A stretch of 64,000 nucleotides of DNA from an uncultured Saprospiraceae bacterium (GTDB taxonomy: Bacteria; Bacteroidota; Bacteroidia; Chitinophagales; Saprospiraceae), in NCBI GenBank assembly GCA_938015595.1, contig CALLPI010000002.1, forward strand, positions 289,474 to 353,473, read 5' to 3'. A program made the translations under genes and the position numbers. Positions within the stretch are counted from its first letter, which is position 1, and every line of letters begins with the position of its first letter. Positions 34,615-45,193 of the stretch are shown here, piece by piece. Below the pieces are notes generated by a model, which had not been told where the DNA came from, searched no databases, and worked only from the letters and a program-made list of their open reading frames with translations.

Positions 34615-37497
34615 ATGAGCAAAACAGCGTTTTTTGACCGCTTTGCCAAACGTCACATCGGCCCAAGCGAAGTGGAATTAAAGGATATGCTGGCCATTGT
34701 AAAGGCCGATTCATTAGATCACCTCATCTACGAAACTCTGCCCGACAATATAAGGCTAAATCGGCCTTTGCAAGTACCGCCAGCGGTGTCAGAATACGAA
34801 TACCTGGAGCAACTCAAGGGGATTGCCGCGAAAAACAAGCTCTACAAAACCTACATTGGCATGGGTTACTATGGCACCATAACGCCAGCGGTCATCCTGC
34901 GCAATATTTTCCAGAACCCCGGTTGGTACACTCAGTACACTCCCTACCAGGCCGAAATATCCCAGGGCCGCCTCGAAGCGCTGCTCAACTTCCAGACTAT
35001 GGTAAGCGAACTAACGGGCCTGCCCATTGCCAATGCCTCTCTGCTGGACGAAGGCACTGCCGCTGCTGAGGCCATGCATATGTTCTTTGAGCACAAAAAC
35101 AAGCGCGCCAAAGGCGAACCAGCCAATGAGTTTCTCGTGTCAAGCCAGGTATTCCCTCAGACCATTGCTATTCTGAAAACTCGAGCCAAGCACTTGGGCA
35201 TCAGAGTAGTCATACAGGACGAAAGCCAGTTTGATTTTAATGAAAAAACCTTTGGCATCCTGCTGCAATATCCGGCCATGAACGGCGCTGTACAGGACCA
35301 TCGCGCCCTGGTGGAAAAAGCGCGCGCCCATGAGGTGTATGTCACCATAGCTGCCGATATCCTTAGTTTGGCACTGCTCAGCCCTCCTGGGCAGTGGGGC
35401 GCCGACTGCGTAGTGGGCAACACTCAGCGCCTGGGAGTGCCTATGGGATATGGCGGGCCCCATGCCGCTTACTTCGCCACACGCGACGAATTCAAACGTG
35501 TCATTCCGGGCCGAATCATCGGCGTTTCGATAGACCGACAAGGCAACCGCGCCCTGCGCATGGCGCTCCAAACCCGCGAGCAGCACATCCGCCGTGAGAA
35601 GGCCACATCCAACATCTGTACCGCCCAAGCCCTCTTGGCTATCATGGCTGGCATGTATGCTGTATATCACGGCCCTCAGGGGCTACGTGCCATCGCTGAA
35701 CGTATTCACACCCTGGCTGCTATATTGGCCGACAACCTCGCCGCCTTGGGTTACCATCTGCCTCATGCACACTACTTCGACACGCTGTTTATCGCTACCG
35801 ATAGCAAACAGCAAGAGCGCATCCGCGAAATAGCGCTTGCGCATCAAGTCAACTTCTTTTATCCGACTACCAGCGGCGTACAACTCAGCCTGGACGAAAC
35901 CACCCTGCTCAGCGATGTAGAACGCATTGCTCGCATATTTGCCGAGGCTAAAGGCATGGCGCTTTCTTTTAGCGCTCAGGAGCCTGCAGCACTGCGCCTG
36001 CCTGAATCCCTACTGCGCGATACACCCTGCCTGACACACCCCATCTTCAGCATGTATCAAACTGAGACCAAGCTAATGCGCTACATCAAGCGCCTGGAGA
36101 ATCGGGACATCTCTCTGACCCACTCCATGATTTCGCTGGGCTCTTGCACTATGAAGCTCAATGCCGCCGCAGAACTCCTGCCAGTGAGTTGGCCGGAGTT
36201 TGCCAATCTGCATCCTTTTGTCCCTATAGATCAAGCGCAGGGTTACCAACAAATTTTCAAAGAACTGGAGACCTGGCTCAGTGACATCACCGGCTTTGCT
36301 GCCTGCTCGCTCCAGCCCAACTCCGGCGCACAGGGCGAATACACTGGCTTGCTCACCATACGCGCCTACCACGAAGCACGCGGTGAGTACCATCGCAATG
36401 TGGCGCTCATCCCTTCTTCGGCCCACGGCACCAACCCGGCCAGCGCTGTCATGGCCGGCATGGAGGTGGTGGTAGTACAATGCGATGAACATGGTAACAT
36501 TGACGTGGACGACCTCCGCGCCAAAGCCGAACAATACCGCGACCGCCTTGGTGCTCTTATGGTCACTTATCCTTCTACACATGGGGTTTTTGAGGTGCGT
36601 ATCCACGAGGTATGTGACATCATCCATGCTAATGGCGGCTTGGTATATATGGATGGCGCCAACATGAATGCCCAGGTAGGTCTCACCAGCCCAGGGAACA
36701 TCAGTGCCGATGTGTGCCACCTCAACCTGCACAAAACCTTTGCCATCCCTCATGGCGGCGGCGGGCCGGGTATGGGGCCAATTTGCGTAAACGAAAAACT
36801 GAAGCCTTTCTTGCCTACGCATCCGCTTGTGCCTACTGGCGGCAAGCAAGGCATCGAAGCAGTGTCGGCGGCTCCCTGGGGCAGCGCCTCCATCCTGCTT
36901 ATTTCCTACGGCTATATCCGTATGTTGGGGCCAGATGGCCTCACTGATGCTACCCGATACGCCATTCTAAACGCCAATTACATCAAGTCGAGGCTGGAGG
37001 GTGCTTATTCTATCCTATATGTGGGCGACCTGGGGCGCAGCGCACACGAACTCATCGTGGACCTACGCCCATTCAAATCGCTGGTCTCAGCAGAAGACGT
37101 AGCCAAGCGCTTGATTGACTATGGCTTCCACGCGCCTACGCTTTCCTTCCCAGTGGCAGGAACCATCATGATAGAACCCACTGAAAGCGAAAGCAAAGAT
37201 GAACTAGACCGCTTCTGCGATGCACTCTTGCAAATACGCCAGGAGATAGACGAAATAGCCGCTGGCGACGCCAATGTAGAGTCGAACGTACTAGTAAACG
37301 CACCGCATACTGCCGAGATGGTCACTGCCGAAGATTGGTCTTTGCCATACTCCAGAGAAAAAGCTGCCTGGCCGCTAGCCTACCTACGTCAGGGGTACAA
37401 GTTCTGGCCAGCAGTAGCTCGCATAGACAATGCCTATGGCGACCGCAACCTAGTATGCACCTGCCCCCCGATAGAGGCATACGTGGTGCAAGAATAG
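34615..37497 (+). CDS. gcvP: Glycine dehydrogenase (decarboxylating), P-protein
   Basis: 960 residues, the full-length single-chain form with both halves. It decarboxylates glycine on PLP and passes the aminomethyl group to lipoyl-GcvH. Motifs: [10 protein letters not shown] at the N-terminus, YIGMGYYGT (~81), [14 protein letters not shown] (~286), SCTMKLNA (~513), and the PLP Lys707 in [18 protein letters not shown]. The H and T proteins are not adjacent. Convergent with the FG-GAP gene, 43 nt away. Confidence 0.98.
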   Translation: MSKTAFFDRFAKRHIGPSEVELKDMLAIVKADSLDHLIYETLPDNIRLNRPLQVPPAVSEYEYLEQLKGIAAKNKLYKTYIGMGYYGTITPAVILRNIFQNPGWYTQYTPYQAEISQGRLEALLNFQTMVSELTGLPIANASLLDEGTAAAEAMHMFFEHKNKRAKGEPANEFLVSSQVFPQTIAILKTRAKHLGIRVVIQDESQFDFNEKTFGILLQYPAMNGAVQDHRALVEKARAHEVYVTIAADILSLALLSPPGQWGADCVVGNTQRLGVPMGYGGPHAAYFATRDEFKRVIPGRIIGVSIDRQGNRALRMALQTREQHIRREKATSNICTAQALLAIMAGMYAVYHGPQGLRAIAERIHTLAAILADNLAALGYHLPHAHYFDTLFIATDSKQQERIREIALAHQVNFFYPTTSGVQLSLDETTLLSDVERIARIFAEAKGMALSFSAQEPAALRLPESLLRDTPCLTHPIFSMYQTETKLMRYIKRLENRDISLTHSMISLGSCTMKLNAAAELLPVSWPEFANLHPFVPIDQAQGYQQIFKELETWLSDITGFAACSLQPNSGAQGEYTGLLTIRAYHEARGEYHRNVALIPSSAHGTNPASAVMAGMEVVVVQCDEHGNIDVDDLRAKAEQYRDRLGALMVTYPSTHGVFEVRIHEVCDIIHANGGLVYMDGANMNAQVGLTSPGNISADVCHLNLHKTFAIPHGGGGPGMGPICVNEKLKPFLPTHPLVPTGGKQGIEAVSAAPWGSASILLISYGYIRMLGPDGLTDATRYAILNANYIKSRLEGAYSILYVGDLGRSAHELIVDLRPFKSLVSAEDVAKRLIDYGFHAPTLSFPVAGTIMIEPTESESKDELDRFCDALLQIRQEIDEIAAGDANVESNVLVNAPHTAEMVTAEDWSLPYSREKAAWPLAYLRQGYKFWPAVARIDNAYGDRNLVCTCPPIEAYVVQE

Positions 37498-37540
37498 AAG
37501 TATGTGAGAGTGGTCTTTTGCCGGAAAGCCGCACGAAATC

Positions 37541-40500
37541 TCACTTCACGCCTGCAAAGGCAAACCATTGCAACATCCCGTCGCAGTGGGATACGAGTAC
37601 GAGACGCCTGGCGCCGGCGCGCAGCAGAGCGATATCTCTGACTTCTCCTTGGGTTTGAAAGCCGCTATAAGTAGAGCGTTGCGCTTCAAAGCCGCCTCTG
37701 CCATTGCCGCGCAAATACAGGCCATAGTCAGCGTCGTAGCGCCCAGCCTCCGGCTTAACGCGATACAAGTTGCCAGCTAGCAGGATGTCTTGCCGGCTAT
37801 CGCCATCGAAGTCGGCTACGGCTATGCCAAACACGGGCGAGAGTTGAGCCTCCCAAGGCAAGGCTTTCACCTCGTAGCTGCCGTCGGCTTTGCTGAGCAG
37901 CAATGAAGTACTCAACCACCGCGCCTCTAGGTGTACAGCACGCTCCAGTTGCTGCGGTGTGAAGATGTCAGTAATGGTTTGTTCTTTGTAGTTTTCGTAT
38001 TTGAGGTACTTTTTCTTGAGCGAGGGCATCTGCATGACCAAGTCGTGCCGCAGCACCATGGGGAAGGAGCGCTCCCCGTTGTAGGCACACAAGATCTGCT
38101 CTACTGTGCCGTTTTGGTCAAAGTCATTGACGTACAGGCTAATAGGTTTATCATCACTAGCGCGAAACCTAGAGTTCAGCCCGTGGTTGCCAAGCACGAA
38201 ATCTGGGCGGCCGTCATCGTTAAAGTCACCAGCTTTGAGGCAGTTCCACCAGCCCGTCCAGGCATCCAGGCCGAGGGCTTGGGTTTGGTCGCTGAAGCGG
38301 CCCTGGTCGTTACGTAGTATGCGGGGTGCCATCCACTCGCCTACGATGACAAGGTCGGCATCACCGTCAGCGTCGTAGTCCGTCCAGAGGGCATCGCGCA
38401 CCATGCCAATATTTTGTAGCATGGGGGCACGCTCGGTAGTGCCATTGCTGAAGCGCCCTTTGCCATCGTTAAGCAAAAGATAGGATGAAGCCGGTACACC
38501 GTACAAAAATGGCTTGAGCCGCGTACCTATGAACAGGTCAAGATCGCCGTCGGCGTCTATATCGGCAGCACGCACGCAGGCCGTGGGTTCAAACGAGCCT
38601 AAAGGCAGCGGATGCGGCGACTGGCTGAATCGTCCTTTGCCATCGTTGAGGTAGAGACGGTCCATTAAGTTGACAGAGGTGCCAGGAAACTCATTGCCGC
38701 CGCTGGCTACGTACAGGTCGAGGTCGCTATCTCCATCGGCGTCAAAAAATAGGGCATCCACATCCTCCGAGGCTTTGTCTTGTTCAAATGCAGGTAGCTT
38801 TACGTGGCTAAACCTACCGGGAGCAGCCTGTACATACAAAGCCCCCGGCTGGTCTTTGGCGCCGCCCACGTAGAAATCGTCCAGCCCATCTTGGTTTACA
38901 TCGCCCACTGCCAGGCGCGGTCCTTCAGTGGAGAGCATGTGATAAATGAGACGGTCGCGGTCAAAGTCTACAAACTCATTTTCCTGGTGTACAAACGGCG
39001 GGATTTCAGCATTAGGCAACGCGCGAAAGAGAGGCTTCGGCTTTGCAGCCTGAGGCCAAGCAAAGCTGCCCTGCGTCTGGGCGTCTTTTATGTTCAATGA
39101 GACCTCGGCGTTGGCTTTCAACCCAGTCAGCAAACTCTGCCGGCCATCAGGCCATTGCACCCACAGAGTATCTACTACAGCTGCGGCGCCCAGGCCAAAG
39201 AGCAGGCGGTGGTCTACGGTAGACTCAAAGCCGCGCATGGGCATTTGCTCCAAATACTGCCACTGGCCATTACTACAAATGCCTACACGCGATCCAATAG
39301 CATAGTGGTTGGGGGTTTCGCCCTGCAACGTCACACGAAGATAGTTGTGCTGCGGCAGTATCTGCCTGGCCTTATTGCGATACACAAATGCCGGCATATT
39401 CACGTTGTTCACCACGAGGTCCAGGTCGCCGTCATTGTCCAGGTCGGCGTAGGCCGAGCCGTTGGAAAAGCTAGGCTGGGCCAGCCCCCACTCGGCAGCC
39501 TTGTTCTCAAAACGGAGCGTACCCAGATTGCGAAAGGCGTAGTTAGGCGTCGGCTCGGAAGGGATAACTTCGATGAGCTTTTTAAAATCTACGCCTTTTT
39601 CTGATACGACTGAAGCTTTGAACTCATCATCGGCCAGAAAGTTGAGAAAGTCTTGATCGGTGAGGTCTTGGTAGATACCGTTAGCCACAAAGATGTCTTT
39701 CCAGCCGTCGTTGTCCATATCAAACATGAGAGCGCCCCAACTCCAGTCGGTGGCTTCCACATGCGCCATACGGCCGATTTCGCTGAAGGTTCCGTTGCCA
39801 TTGTTGAGCTGGAGCATATTGCGGGTAAACTGGTGATAGTATCCGTTGGTAACGCCGTAGCGATAGCGATCCCAGCTCTCGAAGGTGGTCTTGGTTTTGA
39901 TTCGGGCGTCAGGTTCGGGCAGCATTTCGGTGACGAAGATGTCGGGCAGGCCGTCGTTGTTAATATCGGCCATATCGGCGCCCATAGAAGCAGCGCTGAT
40001 GGAGCGCATTTGTACCTCGAGTACTTCCTGGAAAGTGCCGTCCTGGTTGTTGAGGTAGAGGTAGTCGCGTTCAAAGAAATCGTTAGAGATATACATATCC
40101 AGCCAGCCATCGCCATTGACGTCGCCCACGGTTACGCCTAAGCCAAAGCCGATGACGCTGCCGTAGATACCAGCCTGCTCACTGACATCGGTGAAGCGGC
40201 CACCATCGTTGCGATAGAGTTTGTCGCCGCCTTCGGGATCGCGCACAGGGCGTTCATTCTTGCGTAGATTGAAGGATCCGATAGCTTGGTAGGAGTTGTT
40301 GAGCATGTAGCAATCTAAGTCGCCGTCTTTGTCGTAGTCGAAAAATACTGCATGGGTAGAGTATCCTTTGTCAGCCAAGCCATAGGCTTCGGCTTGTTCA
40401 GAGAAAGTACCATCGCCGTTGTTGATAAAGAGTTCGTTCTGCTTGTTGTCGCCAGCTACATTGCCGGAGTTGCACACGTAGATATCCAGCCTGCCGTCGC

Positions 40501-40951
40501 CGTTCACATCGGCCATAGTCGCGCCAGTGCTCCAGGCGCGTTTTCCGGCCACTCCGGCCTTGTCGGTGATATCTTCAAAGCGGAAGTTGCCTAGGTTTCG
40601 GTACAGGCGGTTAGGCCCCATATTGGCGGTAAAGTAGAGGTCAGGTAAGCCGTCGTCATCCACATCGCCAATAGCTACGCCGCCACCATTGTAAAAATTG
40701 CGATAAGTGTAGATGTTGAAATCCTGGTCGAATCGCAGGCGATTTTCAAAGCGGATACCAGTGGCCGAGGCCGGTAGTAGTTCAAAGAGGGTGTTTTTAC
40801 CGTCAGAGGGTGCATACTCCCGTGTACAGGCATACATCCACAGGGCCGGTGCTACGAGCAGTATTCGCATTGCCAGGCCACGGGCTACTAGGCCTGTCTT
40901 TACCCTGCTTTTTGTTGCATTTATTTTCATGGGTGTAGTTTGCAAAGTCAT
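37541..40951 (-). CDS. FG-GAP/VCBS repeat lipoprotein with ASPIC/UnbV domain (CRTAC1-like), copy B
   Basis: 1136 residues. It has many FG-GAP/VCBS repeats with calcium-binding loops such as DVDDDGLPD, DVNGDGRLD, DYDKDGDLD, DINNDGLPD, DLDNDGDLD, then an ASPIC/UnbV domain at ~560-640 (AIGSRVG, MRGFESTVDHRLLFGLG, WPDGR), then a second block of FG-GAP repeats (DADGDSDLD, DIDADGDLD, DYDADGDAD, DFNDDGRPD). Such beta-propellers sit on the cell surface and bind ligands or partners; no catalytic site is known. ATG 40951 overlaps the preceding stop (ATGA), showing coupling; ATGs at 40930 and 40870 are alternatives, and the hydrophobic MRILLVAPALWMYAC follows. Paralogue of the gene at 41602-44943. Confidence 0.88.
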   Translation of the reverse strand: MTLQTTPMKINATKSRVKTGLVARGLAMRILLVAPALWMYACTREYAPSDGKNTLFELLPASATGIRFENRLRFDQDFNIYTYRNFYNGGGVAIGDVDDDGLPDLYFTANMGPNRLYRNLGNFRFEDITDKAGVAGKRAWSTGATMADVNGDGRLDIYVCNSGNVAGDNKQNELFINNGDGTFSEQAEAYGLADKGYSTHAVFFDYDKDGDLDCYMLNNSYQAIGSFNLRKNERPVRDPEGGDKLYRNDGGRFTDVSEQAGIYGSVIGFGLGVTVGDVNGDGWLDMYISNDFFERDYLYLNNQDGTFQEVLEVQMRSISAASMGADMADINNDGLPDIFVTEMLPEPDARIKTKTTFESWDRYRYGVTNGYYHQFTRNMLQLNNGNGTFSEIGRMAHVEATDWSWGALMFDMDNDGWKDIFVANGIYQDLTDQDFLNFLADDEFKASVVSEKGVDFKKLIEVIPSEPTPNYAFRNLGTLRFENKAAEWGLAQPSFSNGSAYADLDNDGDLDLVVNNVNMPAFVYRNKARQILPQHNYLRVTLQGETPNHYAIGSRVGICSNGQWQYLEQMPMRGFESTVDHRLLFGLGAAAVVDTLWVQWPDGRQSLLTGLKANAEVSLNIKDAQTQGSFAWPQAAKPKPLFRALPNAEIPPFVHQENEFVDFDRDRLIYHMLSTEGPRLAVGDVNQDGLDDFYVGGAKDQPGALYVQAAPGRFSHVKLPAFEQDKASEDVDALFFDADGDSDLDLYVASGGNEFPGTSVNLMDRLYLNDGKGRFSQSPHPLPLGSFEPTACVRAADIDADGDLDLFIGTRLKPFLYGVPASSYLLLNDGKGRFSNGTTERAPMLQNIGMVRDALWTDYDADGDADLVIVGEWMAPRILRNDQGRFSDQTQALGLDAWTGWWNCLKAGDFNDDGRPDFVLGNHGLNSRFRASDDKPISLYVNDFDQNGTVEQILCAYNGERSFPMVLRHDLVMQMPSLKKKYLKYENYKEQTITDIFTPQQLERAVHLEARWLSTSLLLSKADGSYEVKALPWEAQLSPVFGIAVADFDGDSRQDILLAGNLYRVKPEAGRYDADYGLYLRGNGRGGFEAQRSTYSGFQTQGEVRDIALLRAGARRLVLVSHCDGMLQWFAFAGVK

Positions 40952-41538
40952 TGCTTTTTCTTTTTGTGCGCCTTGGGCGAAGTCAAATCCAAAAATACGG
41001 CTTTCACTCTCATATCGTCTTCTTTGAAAACAGAAATGCGCCGGTTGCCATCCACTTTGACATAAGCAGGCGATTTGTCTTCCGCTTTTTCAGACTCAAT
41101 TTTGAGGAAATCGCCGCCGTACTGCTGCTGGAGCAGTTGCACTACTGCCTGCAATAGGCTATCCGACCACTGGGCTTTGTTCCAGGGTGCCCAAGCATCG
41201 TAGTGGTAATAGACGTTCATGCGATAGATGCGGTCGTCATCGTCAAATTCGGGGAAGAAGTTCATTCGCCCTGGGTGGGGCAGTTCGTCGTCCAGTTTGT
41301 ACTCCACAGTGTTGTTCATAGGGCCTTCTTTTACTACTCCCTCGGCATTGAGTTGACGGCAGCGGTCATAGAAGTCCTGTCGTGCCATGCCAAAGGACAT
41401 TCCCATAAACAAACTGTCGAAGCGTACTCCGCGCGCCAGTTCGCGTTTTTCCATCAGCAAGTAGGCGCTGCCGTCAGAGCAGGCTACCACAGCTACGCCC
41501 AGCACCAGGCAAAAACCAGCCCAACGATTGATCTTCAT
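40948..41538 (-). CDS. Lipoprotein of unknown function between two FG-GAP paralogues
   Basis: 196 residues. A lipoprotein signal (AGFCLVLGVAVVACSD, Cys ~20) precedes a domain with MGMSFGMARQDFYDRCRQL, NNTVEYKLDDELPHPGRMNFFPEFDDDDRIYRM and VYYHYDAWAPWNKAQW. I do not recognise a family. It is sandwiched between the two FG-GAP/ASPIC genes: 63 nt after copy A and overlapping copy B by ATGA, so the three form one unit. A role as an assembly or anchoring partner of the propeller proteins is a guess from position. Confidence 0.8.
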   Translation of the reverse strand: MKINRWAGFCLVLGVAVVACSDGSAYLLMEKRELARGVRFDSLFMGMSFGMARQDFYDRCRQLNAEGVVKEGPMNNTVEYKLDDELPHPGRMNFFPEFDDDDRIYRMNVYYHYDAWAPWNKAQWSDSLLQAVVQLLQQQYGGDFLKIESEKAEDKSPAYVKVDGNRRISVFKEDDMRVKAVFLDLTSPKAHKKKKQ

Positions 41539-41601
41539 AGTGCAAAGATTGATTTAGCCATTTGCTTCTAACTCGGTGAGTTGCTCACTGGCCATTCTTG
41601 T

Positions 41602-44600
41602 TCATTTCAGATTCAAGTTGCCGTATTGAAACACCTGAATTGGTGCATCGTTCTTGGCTACTACTACAAGTCGGCGTTTCCCAACGCGCAGGCTAGTCAT
41701 ATCGCGCACCTCCCCCTGTACAAAAAAGCCCGACTCCATCCAGGGTACTGAGACAAAACCTCCCTGGCCATCGCCGCGTAAAAACAGGCCATAGCTGGCA
41801 GCGTAGATTCCCACTTCTGGCTTGGCGTGATAGAAATTGCCACCGAGGAGCAGATCCATACGACCATCTCCGTCAAAGTCTTCTGCCAGTATGGCATACA
41901 CCGGTGCAAACTGTGCCTCAATGGGCAAAGGTACTGCCTTGAAGCGCCCGCTACCATCGTTCAAGAACACGGCTGTGCGCGTGTCAAACACCTGCGCTAC
42001 CACTGCCGGGCGCAGTTGCTCCGGCGTAAAAATATCCTGGATGGTTTGCTCGCGGTAGTTGGCAAATTTGAGGTACTTTTTCTTGAGGGAGGGAATTTGC
42101 CGCACCAGGTCATGGCGTAAGGCCAGGGGATAAGCGCGCTCGCCGTTGAATACAGTGATGATCTGCTCTACAGTGCCATTCTGGTCAAAGTCGTTGACGT
42201 ACATGGTTGCTGGTTTATCAGCGGCGGCTTTAAGGCGGGTATTCAGCCCCATATTCCCAGCCAGGAGATCGGGATGGCCGTCGCCGTTGAGGTCGGCTAC
42301 ACGCAGGCAGTACCAAAACCCATTGGACTGCTCCAGCCCCGCTACCTGGGTGATTTCTTCCAGTTTGCCGCCAGTGTTTCGATACACCCGGATAGACATC
42401 CACTCGCCAGCCACTATGAGATCGGGTAAGCCGTCACTATCTATATCCACCCACTGAGCGTCGGTAGTAAGGCCGCAGCGCAGTAAGCCGGTCGCACGTG
42501 CCTGAGTAACATCGCGGAAGTTACCCTTGCCGTCGTTCTCGAGCAAAAAGCCGTTTGCCGGTACGCCATATACAAAGGGTTTGAGCCGAGCACCCACAAA
42601 AAGGTCAAGGTCGCCATCACCATCCACATCGGCAGCGCGCACACAGGAGGTGCTCTCGTATTGGGCCGCAGGCAGTATCTGGTTGGATTTTCGGAAGTTG
42701 CCGCGCCCGTCGTTGAGGTAAAGCCTATCGGAAAGCGCAGGAGAAGAGCTGGGAAATTCGTTGCCACCACTACACACGTATAGGTCGAGGTCGCCATCGC
42801 CATCAGCGTCAAAAAACAGGCTGCCGAGGTCTTCAGCGGCTTTGTCTTCCTCCCATGTAGCCTGGCTCGCAAGTTTGAATCTACCGTCTTTACTTTGTAT
42901 GAGCATTGCGCCGGCCTGGTCTTTGGCGCCGCCGATGTATATGTCTTCTAAGCCATCGCCATTCACATCGCCACTGCTGAGCTTGGGCCCCTCGCGCGAG
43001 AGCAAGTGGTAGATGAGCAGGTCGCGGTCAAAGTCCACAAACTCATTTTCCTGATGGCGAAAAGCCAGCCCAATTTCAGCTTGTTGTTCTGCAAATATCG
43101 TTGCAAGCCGAGCAGGAGGCGGTGGTGGGGAGTCGGCAGCATCTTTCTGCCAAAGTTCCAGAAACTGGTTCACGGCCAGACTCCTGCGTACGGTGTAGCG
43201 TCCATCCGGCCAGCGCAGCACCAGCGAATCCACCCGCGTTGCTTGACCTAGGCCAAAGTGGAGACGCGGGTCCACACAAGACTGAAAGCCCCGCATGGGA
43301 TGCAGCTCGCGCGTGAGGGTCTGCCCGGCGCAATACACCGTTACCTGGGCACCGATGGCGCCTGTGTTTGGGGCTTCGCCACGCAGCATCAAAGTCAGGA
43401 AGCGATGTTGGCTGCGTTGGGTTTCGGCATTGTTTCGATAGATGAAAGGTGGCATATTTACGTTGTTCACCACCAGGTCGAGGTCGCCGTCATTGTCCAG
43501 ATCGGCATAGGCCGAGCCGTTGGAAAAACTCGGCGCAGCCAGCCCCCAGGCATCAGCTTTATTGAGGAATCGCAGCCCGCCCTGATTGTGGAAGGCATAG
43601 TTGGGCACAGGTTCCGAAGGAATAGCATCAATGAGCGCCTTGATACCTTTGCCACGCTCGTTGAGCATCTGGCGTACGTTGTCGGGGTCGGAGTAGAAGT
43701 TGATGTAGTCCTGGTCGGTGAGGTCTTTGTAGATGCCGTTAGCTACGAAGATATCCTTCAGCCCGTCGTTGTCCATGTCGAAGATGAGCGCACCCCAACT
43801 CCAGTCGGTAGCATGTACCCCAGCCAGGCGGCCGATATCACTAAAGTAGGCGTTGCCCATGTTGAGGTGGAGCATGTTGCGGGTGAATTGCCGATAATAG
43901 CCCTGGCGGATGTTGAGCTGGTATTTGTCCCAGTTTTCAAACTGGGTTTTGGTCTTCATCCGGGCGTCGTCTTCGGGCAGCATTTCGGTGACGAAGATGT
44001 CGGGTAGGCCATCGTTATTAATATCGGCCATGTCGGCACCCATGGAGCCGAGACTGATCTCGGGCATACGCTGTTCGAGTTCTTCAGAAAAAACGCCGTT
44101 GCCCTGGTTGAGGTAGAGGTAGTCGCGTTCAAAAAAATCGTTTGACACAAAGATATCGGGCAGGCCGTCGAGATTTACATCGCCAATGGTAACACCTAGG
44201 CCAAAGCCAATGGCGCTGCCGTAGATGCCAGCTTGCTCGCTCACGTCAGTGAATCGGCCGCCGTCGTTGCGATAGAGCTTATTGCCGCCATCGGGGTCTC
44301 TGATGTTGCGCTGGTCTTTGATGAGGTCATAGCCCCCTACGGAGCGGATAGAGTTGTTGAGCAGGTAGCAGTCCAGGTCACCATCGCCGTCGTAGTCAAA
44401 AAAGGCAGCATGGGAGGCGAGCCCTTTGTCGTTGAGGCCATACTGGGCGGCGCTTTCGGTGAAGGTGAGGTCGCCGTTGTTGAGGAAGAGTTCGTTGTGG
44501 CGTTTGGGGCTGTTGGGATCACCGGATTTACAGATGTAGATGTCGAGCCAACCGTCGCCGTTGATATCGGCCATACTCACGCCGGTAGTCCAGGCGCCGA

Positions 44601-44943
44601 CACTCAGGAGGCCGGCTTTTTCTGTGATGTCTTCGAATTGAAAGTTACCCTTGTTGAGATATAGCCGGTTGGACTCCATATTGCCACAAAAGAAGATATC
44701 GGGCAGGCCATCGTTGTTGATATCGCCAATACCCACGCCACCGCCGTTGTAGAAATTGCGGAAGGTATAGGTATTAAACTCCTCCGTATGTGCCAACTTG
44801 TTGACAAAGCGAATGCCAGTGTGCGAGGCGGGCAAGGCGGTAAACAGGGCGCCATCTGCAGGGGGGGCAGGGCGCTGTTTGTGGCAGGTGGTCAACAACA
44901 ACAACAGGCAACAGACGCAGGCAAGGATATGCTTGATAGCCAT
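41602..44943 (-). CDS. FG-GAP/VCBS repeat lipoprotein with ASPIC/UnbV domain (CRTAC1-like), copy A
   Basis: 1113 residues from ATG 44943 (MAIKHILACVCCLLLLLTTCHKQ, a lipoprotein signal). The frame is open to 45069, but the promoter box at 45023-45030 and the lipobox favour 44943. Same layout as copy B: N-terminal FG-GAP block starting GIRFVNKLAHTEEFNTYTFRNFYN, repeats such as DINNDGLPD, DINGDGWLD, DYDGDGDLD, an ASPIC/UnbV domain at ~580-650 (GAIGAQV, MRGFQSCVDPRLHFGLGQ, RWPDGRYTV), then a second repeat block (DVNGDGLED, DADGDGDLD, DIDSDGLPD, DLNGDGHPD, DFDGDGRMD). The two copies match along the whole length with many identical stretches, so they arose by duplication. Surface-exposed ligand binding is the likely role. 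Confidence 0.9.
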   Translation of the reverse strand: MAIKHILACVCCLLLLLTTCHKQRPAPPADGALFTALPASHTGIRFVNKLAHTEEFNTYTFRNFYNGGGVGIGDINNDGLPDIFFCGNMESNRLYLNKGNFQFEDITEKAGLLSVGAWTTGVSMADINGDGWLDIYICKSGDPNSPKRHNELFLNNGDLTFTESAAQYGLNDKGLASHAAFFDYDGDGDLDCYLLNNSIRSVGGYDLIKDQRNIRDPDGGNKLYRNDGGRFTDVSEQAGIYGSAIGFGLGVTIGDVNLDGLPDIFVSNDFFERDYLYLNQGNGVFSEELEQRMPEISLGSMGADMADINNDGLPDIFVTEMLPEDDARMKTKTQFENWDKYQLNIRQGYYRQFTRNMLHLNMGNAYFSDIGRLAGVHATDWSWGALIFDMDNDGLKDIFVANGIYKDLTDQDYINFYSDPDNVRQMLNERGKGIKALIDAIPSEPVPNYAFHNQGGLRFLNKADAWGLAAPSFSNGSAYADLDNDGDLDLVVNNVNMPPFIYRNNAETQRSQHRFLTLMLRGEAPNTGAIGAQVTVYCAGQTLTRELHPMRGFQSCVDPRLHFGLGQATRVDSLVLRWPDGRYTVRRSLAVNQFLELWQKDAADSPPPPPARLATIFAEQQAEIGLAFRHQENEFVDFDRDLLIYHLLSREGPKLSSGDVNGDGLEDIYIGGAKDQAGAMLIQSKDGRFKLASQATWEEDKAAEDLGSLFFDADGDGDLDLYVCSGGNEFPSSSPALSDRLYLNDGRGNFRKSNQILPAAQYESTSCVRAADVDGDGDLDLFVGARLKPFVYGVPANGFLLENDGKGNFRDVTQARATGLLRCGLTTDAQWVDIDSDGLPDLIVAGEWMSIRVYRNTGGKLEEITQVAGLEQSNGFWYCLRVADLNGDGHPDLLAGNMGLNTRLKAAADKPATMYVNDFDQNGTVEQIITVFNGERAYPLALRHDLVRQIPSLKKKYLKFANYREQTIQDIFTPEQLRPAVVAQVFDTRTAVFLNDGSGRFKAVPLPIEAQFAPVYAILAEDFDGDGRMDLLLGGNFYHAKPEVGIYAASYGLFLRGDGQGGFVSVPWMESGFFVQGEVRDMTSLRVGKRRLVVVAKNDAPIQVFQYGNLNLK

Positions 44944-45007
44944 ACGGTGAAGGTTTGTTATGCGAAGCAAGCAAAAAGTCGCAAGGGATTTTCCGACAGC
45001 ACGCGCG

Positions 45008-45030
45008 GCAGGCCGTTCGTCACAAAGGTA
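45008..45030 (-). promoter_or_regulatory. Promoter of the FG-GAP three-gene unit (-7 box at 45030-45023)
   Basis: On the minus strand TACCTTTG lies at 45030-45023, with TTG 20 nt upstream of it (45053-45051). This is the Bacteroidota -33/-7 pattern, located between the SusCD terminator and the copy A start. Confidence 0.6.
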
Positions 45031-45124
45031 GCAAAGAACTGCAAAAGACGCAACGACTATGCCCACCACTTTTGCGCCTTGCCTGGCAGTAAGTACTTGC
45101 TCCGGGCGAAGTCTACTGTACTAC

Positions 45125-45170
45125 TAAAAAACAAAAAGAGCAGGCATGCACTCAATAGCACGCCTGCTCT
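45125..45170 (-). terminator. Terminator of the susCD-type unit
   Basis: Minus strand: AGAGCAGGCGTGC (45170-45158) pairs with GCATGCCTGCTCT (45149-45137) with one wobble, 8-nt loop, followed by a T-rich run (TTTTTGTTTTTTAG). It lies 24 nt after the SusD stop and separates SusCD from the FG-GAP genes. Confidence 0.85.
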
Positions 45171-45193
45171 CAAGGAGTCATTATATTCTTAGA